Shown piece after piece: positions 6,513 to 8,264 of a stretch of DNA of 8,264 bases. The notes under the pieces were generated by a model. The model searched no databases. It saw only the letters and a list, made by a program, of their open reading frames with translations, and was not told where the DNA came from. Positions within the stretch are counted from its first letter, which is position 1, and the number at the start of each line of letters is the position of its first letter. The stretch comes from Thermomicrobiales bacterium (GTDB lineage: Bacteria > Chloroflexota > Chloroflexia > Thermomicrobiales > UBA6265). Location: NCBI GenBank assembly GCA_020847015.1, contig JADLCW010000168.1, forward strand, positions 1 to 8,264, given 5' to 3'. The position numbers were made by a program, and so were the translations under genes.

Positions 6513-6522
6513 TTGCATGCAA
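6513..6522. promoter_or_regulatory. Perfect 10-bp palindrome upstream of the MFS gene, possible operator
   Basis: TTGCATGCAA is a perfect palindrome, 66-75 nt upstream of the chosen transporter start. It is one of few A/T-containing stretches in this spacer. A weak promoter (TTGCAT, 17 bp, CAAGAT read on the minus strand) would place the palindrome over its -35 region. It has the size and symmetry of a dimeric repressor half-site pair, but there is a single copy and no adjacent regulator, so the role is speculative. Confidence 0.22.
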
Positions 6523-6618
6523 CACGGGTCCCGGGCAATGGTTCGCACTCGGCGGCGGGCAGCCCGAGAAAGCCGACGCCTCGCCTGCTGCCGCGCGGTC
6601 TACCCGGTCGCAAGACGG

Positions 6619-6642
6619 GGGGCGATCCGGGTGGATCGCCCC
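6619..6642 (-). terminator. 10-bp-stem hairpin terminator for the Mau-like cluster
   Basis: GGGGCGATCC and GGATCGCCCC form a perfect 10-bp stem with a 4-nt loop, 19 nt past the stop codon of the MauA-like gene on the minus strand. A flanking GAC/GTC could extend the stem across a 2-nt bulge. A second 5-bp hairpin (6646-6662, GCCGA/TCGGC) lies between it and the stop codon. The minus-strand sequence after the stem is CCGTCTTGCG, so the T-tract is poor; it is a likely but not textbook intrinsic terminator. The rest of the 6448-6661 spacer shows no gene. Confidence 0.6.
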
Positions 6643-6661
6643 GTCGCCGAGCTGGCTTCGG

Positions 6662-7165
6662 CTAATCGTTGAACGGGAACCCCGGCGGGAAGGGCAACCG
6701 CTGCCCCGGCGTCGGCACGGTGGGGCCGGGTTCGGGAGCCGGCGGCGCTTCGGAAACCGGGACGAATTCGCGGCAGGTGCACTGCGCGCCGTAGCAGTTG
6801 CAGTCGCAGCACTTGTAGTAGCCCGTCAGCGGTTGCCCCGACTCCGAGGTATAGGCGCAGGTGGCCGAGCACCAGCAGCCACCCACGTACCACCACGACT
6901 CGTCATAGCTGCAGCCGCTGGCGCAACTGGACCCGGAACAGTAAGACGGATCGAGATTGCTGCAAAATTCACCATACGGCGGATTGCAGGCGCAATCGCC
7001 GGCGGTCACGTACGTGCACACATCAGCCAGCGCGCTGTTGCGATGGACACCCTCCACCGACCAGGCGGCCACCGCGCCAAACACTGCCGCCGCGGCCTTC
7101 TTGAGCGCCGTCCGGCGATTGATCGTCCGCGCCAAACCTTCTCCGGCGCGCCCCACCATCGACAT
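6662..7165 (-). CDS. Tat-exported, 16-cysteine protein resembling methylamine dehydrogenase light chain (MauA-like), second TTQ Trp absent
   Basis: This 167-residue secreted protein begins with a Tat-type leader: N-R17-R18-T-A-L-K-K, a hydrophobic segment to about residue 36, and a probable cleavage at A-L-A47/D48. The mature part has 16 cysteines between 50 and 131. The core W91-W92-x4-C97, then G-Q-P-L-T-G-Y-Y-K-C119-C120 and C129-T-C131, parallels MauA of Paracoccus, where W57 precedes a Cys and Y-R-D-C-C-G is followed by C-x-C. MauA then carries W108, the second half of the TTQ cofactor, and two more Cys. Here that region is replaced by a tail with 12 prolines in 32 residues (136-167) and no Trp. 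Canonical TTQ therefore cannot form. Adjacent MauD- and MauE-like genes support the family link and suggest disulfide-dependent folding outside the membrane. The ATG at 7165 has GGAG 8 nt upstream. The function is unknown. Confidence 0.72.
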   Translation of the reverse strand: MSMVGRAGEGLARTINRRTALKKAAAAVFGAVAAWSVEGVHRNSALADVCTYVTAGDCACNPPYGEFCSNLDPSYCSGSSCASGCSYDESWWYVGGCWCSATCAYTSESGQPLTGYYKCCDCNCYGAQCTCREFVPVSEAPPAPEPGPTVPTPGQRLPFPPGFPFND

Positions 7166-7240
7166 CGCTGCGTCTCCCCACCCCTCACCCGGCGAACCGC
7201 CATCGATCCACCGCCACCCCGATGATTTCTCCGGCGTCGC

Positions 7241-7867
7241 CTATGGGCGCGACGCGGCCCCGGACGGATGCGGCTGCGGCACGAGCGGCGCCGGTTGCGT
7301 TTGCAGGAAGGCGGCCTCCTCCTTCAGTCCCGCGGCCTGCAGCAATTGGCGCAGACGCACGGGATCGCTGATGAGTCCTTTGGCCAGCACGCGCCCGTCC
7401 GTGCCAATCACGAACCCGAACGGCGTCACGCGCACCCGGAAACTCTGGAAGGCGCCGCTGCCGTCTTCCGCCAGCGTCGGAATCGGCGAGCCGAACTTTT
7501 CCGCCATGCGGATCGCCGCCGCGCGTTGGCCCGGCACGATGGCCGAAACGAAAAGGCGATCGCCAGCGGCGCGCGTCAGACGCACGAGATGGGGCATGAT
7601 GGCCGCGCAGGGTTCGCAATCAGGAGCCATGAACAGGAGCATCTGCGGTTGTGGTCGCTTCGGTTCCCAGCCGCGGTCGACCCCCTCGGCGGTAATGCCG
7701 CTGACCACCGGCGCCGGCGCGCCCACGGCCAGCCCGTCGCGTTGCACCCCTTCCAGCGTGCCCAGCGCCATCATCCCGAAGTGGCGGTAGAGCAACAGCA
7801 GCAACACCGCCATCACCACCACCAGCACCCAGAGCGCGATATACGAAACCAGCAAGAGACCCGACAT
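7241..7867 (-). CDS. MauD-like membrane-anchored thioredoxin-fold protein
   Basis: This 208-residue protein has one N-terminal membrane anchor (about residues 4-27) and then an extracytoplasmic thioredoxin-like domain. The active-site motif is C84-E-P-C87 in the context F-M-A-P-D-C-E-P-C-x4-P, and the expected cis-proline lies in V-T-P-F-G-F-V-I. A G-x-P-A-P element (49-53) at the domain entrance and the overall layout match the MauD/TlpA branch. In methylotrophs MauD, with MauE, is needed for stable, correctly disulfide-bonded methylamine dehydrogenase light chain. The gene starts 5 nt after the MauE-like stop, with GGAG 8 nt before the ATG, so coupling is likely. The MauA-like gene follows after 75 nt. 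The tail after about residue 190 is Pro-rich. Direct reading suggests a redox partner for the neighbouring 16-Cys protein; other TlpA-type roles remain possible. Confidence 0.85.
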   Translation of the reverse strand: MSGLLLVSYIALWVLVVVMAVLLLLLYRHFGMMALGTLEGVQRDGLAVGAPAPVVSGITAEGVDRGWEPKRPQPQMLLFMAPDCEPCAAIMPHLVRLTRAAGDRLFVSAIVPGQRAAAIRMAEKFGSPIPTLAEDGSGAFQSFRVRVTPFGFVIGTDGRVLAKGLISDPVRLRQLLQAAGLKEEAAFLQTQPAPLVPQPHPSGAASRP

Positions 7868-7872
7868 CCTCG

Positions 7873-8264
7873 TTACTCCGCCTCGCCCAGCGTGCTGCCG
7901 GCGCCGAATCGCGCATCGGTGACGACCAGATGCGGCAGAACCAGACGCGCCGCCTGCACCAGCGCGACGCACAACGCTAAGGCCAGCGCCACCGCGAAGG
8001 CCGGCAGCGTCGGTCCCAGTCCGGGTGTGTCAATGCGCGCAGCCAGCGCCCAGCCGAGCAGCGCTAGCGCCAACAACCCGGCATTGCGCAGCATCGTGCG
8101 CGGCCCGACTTCGCCCTCGCCCGCCCCGAAACATCCGCAGCGAATGCGCAACCGGCGAGCATTCACCCACGCCATCCAGCCAGTGAACAGCAGCAGCAGC
8201 GCGCCGGACGCGGCAAATGCCGCCGGCAGTTGAGTGGGGCGCGCCAGCAGCAACCAGAATCCAA
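7873..8264 (-). CDS. MauE-like integral membrane protein (DoxX/MauE family), 5' end beyond window
   Basis: The C-terminal 129 residues are visible; the frame stays open through the right edge (G-F-W-L-L-L), so the start is outside the window. Hydrophobic segments are seen at the edge and in A-A-F-A-A-S-G-A-L-L-L-L-F-T-G, in the R-N-A-G-L-L-A-L-A-L-L-G stretch, and in a last Ala/Leu-rich helix. The loop I-R-C-G-C-F-G, followed by R-T-M-L-R-N, is the hallmark of the MauE family, where the C-x-C is thought to act as the membrane-side redox pair passing electrons from the thioredoxin-like partner. The TAA stop is 5 nt from the MauD-like ATG. The E-D-A order read on this strand equals that of mauE-mauD-mauA in methylotroph operons, where mauB lies just upstream of mauE. 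Whether a mauB-like gene is there cannot be seen. Confidence 0.82.
   Translation of the reverse strand, partial: GFWLLLARPTQLPAAFAASGALLLLFTGWMAWVNARRLRIRCGCFGAGEGEVGPRTMLRNAGLLALALLGWALAARIDTPGLGPTLPAFAVALALALCVALVQAARLVLPHLVVTDARFGAGSTLGEAE

Noticed and set aside
5602..6672. A 356-codon plus-strand frame opposite the MFS transporter
   Set aside because: The product is hydrophilic and Arg/His-rich, complementary to a transporter with 12 clear TM segments.
6662..7165. Annotation as a genuine methylamine dehydrogenase light chain
   Set aside because: The second TTQ tryptophan and the final two family cysteines have no counterpart, and no mauG or mauB is visible.
7268..8233. A 321-codon plus-strand frame opposite the MauD- and MauE-like genes
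   Set aside because: It is antisense to two genes with clear motifs (CEPC, CGCFG) and has no motif of its own.
1..8264. CRISPR array, insertion sequence, att site or tRNA
   Set aside because: No regularly spaced direct repeats, no transposase or integrase, no terminal inverted repeats and no tRNA sequence were seen on either strand.

Overview
The window is a GC-rich, densely coding bacterial chromosome segment with high G/C at third codon positions and several GTG starts. I see no phage, IS, CRISPR or RNA genes. The gene content fits a Chloroflexota bacterium, possibly of the Thermomicrobia: a rimI-tsaD pair, a c-di-AMP PII-like receptor, and a Tat-exported MauA-like protein with MauD and MauE. 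That placement is an inference from gene content and style; no marker in the window proves it.

Left part (1-5124, + strand). The window opens in the 3' end of rimI (ribosomal protein acetyltransferase). It is followed after 4 nt by tsaD (t6A tRNA modification), then by a small metal-binding cupin of the hydroxynitrile-lyase-like type and an uncharacterised P-loop ATPase/kinase. These four genes are closely spaced and are probably co-transcribed. After a 230-nt non-coding gap come an inositol-monophosphatase-family enzyme, a cyclic-di-AMP receptor of the DarA/PstA family and an M20 metallopeptidase. The leader of the c-di-AMP receptor gene can form two overlapping, mutually exclusive hairpins, the second abutting the Shine-Dalgarno sequence.

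Right part (5173-8264, - strand). A 12-TM major facilitator transporter runs convergently to the peptidase. Beyond a 214-nt spacer that contains a 10-bp-stem hairpin lies a three-gene cluster read leftwards: a MauE-like membrane protein (cut by the window end), a MauD-like membrane-anchored thioredoxin-fold protein with a CEPC motif, and a Tat-signal, 16-cysteine protein resembling the methylamine dehydrogenase light chain (MauA). The gene order E-D-A matches classical mau operons.

The main point of interest is the MauA-like protein. It keeps the cysteine-rich core and a Trp near the first cofactor position. It ends in a proline-rich tail exactly where the second tryptophan of the tryptophan tryptophylquinone (TTQ) cofactor should be. 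It therefore looks like a disulfide-rich secreted protein that uses the Mau oxidative-folding machinery but cannot carry canonical TTQ. This may be an undescribed use of the Mau maturation system. The genes upstream of mauE, beyond the right edge, are needed to decide.
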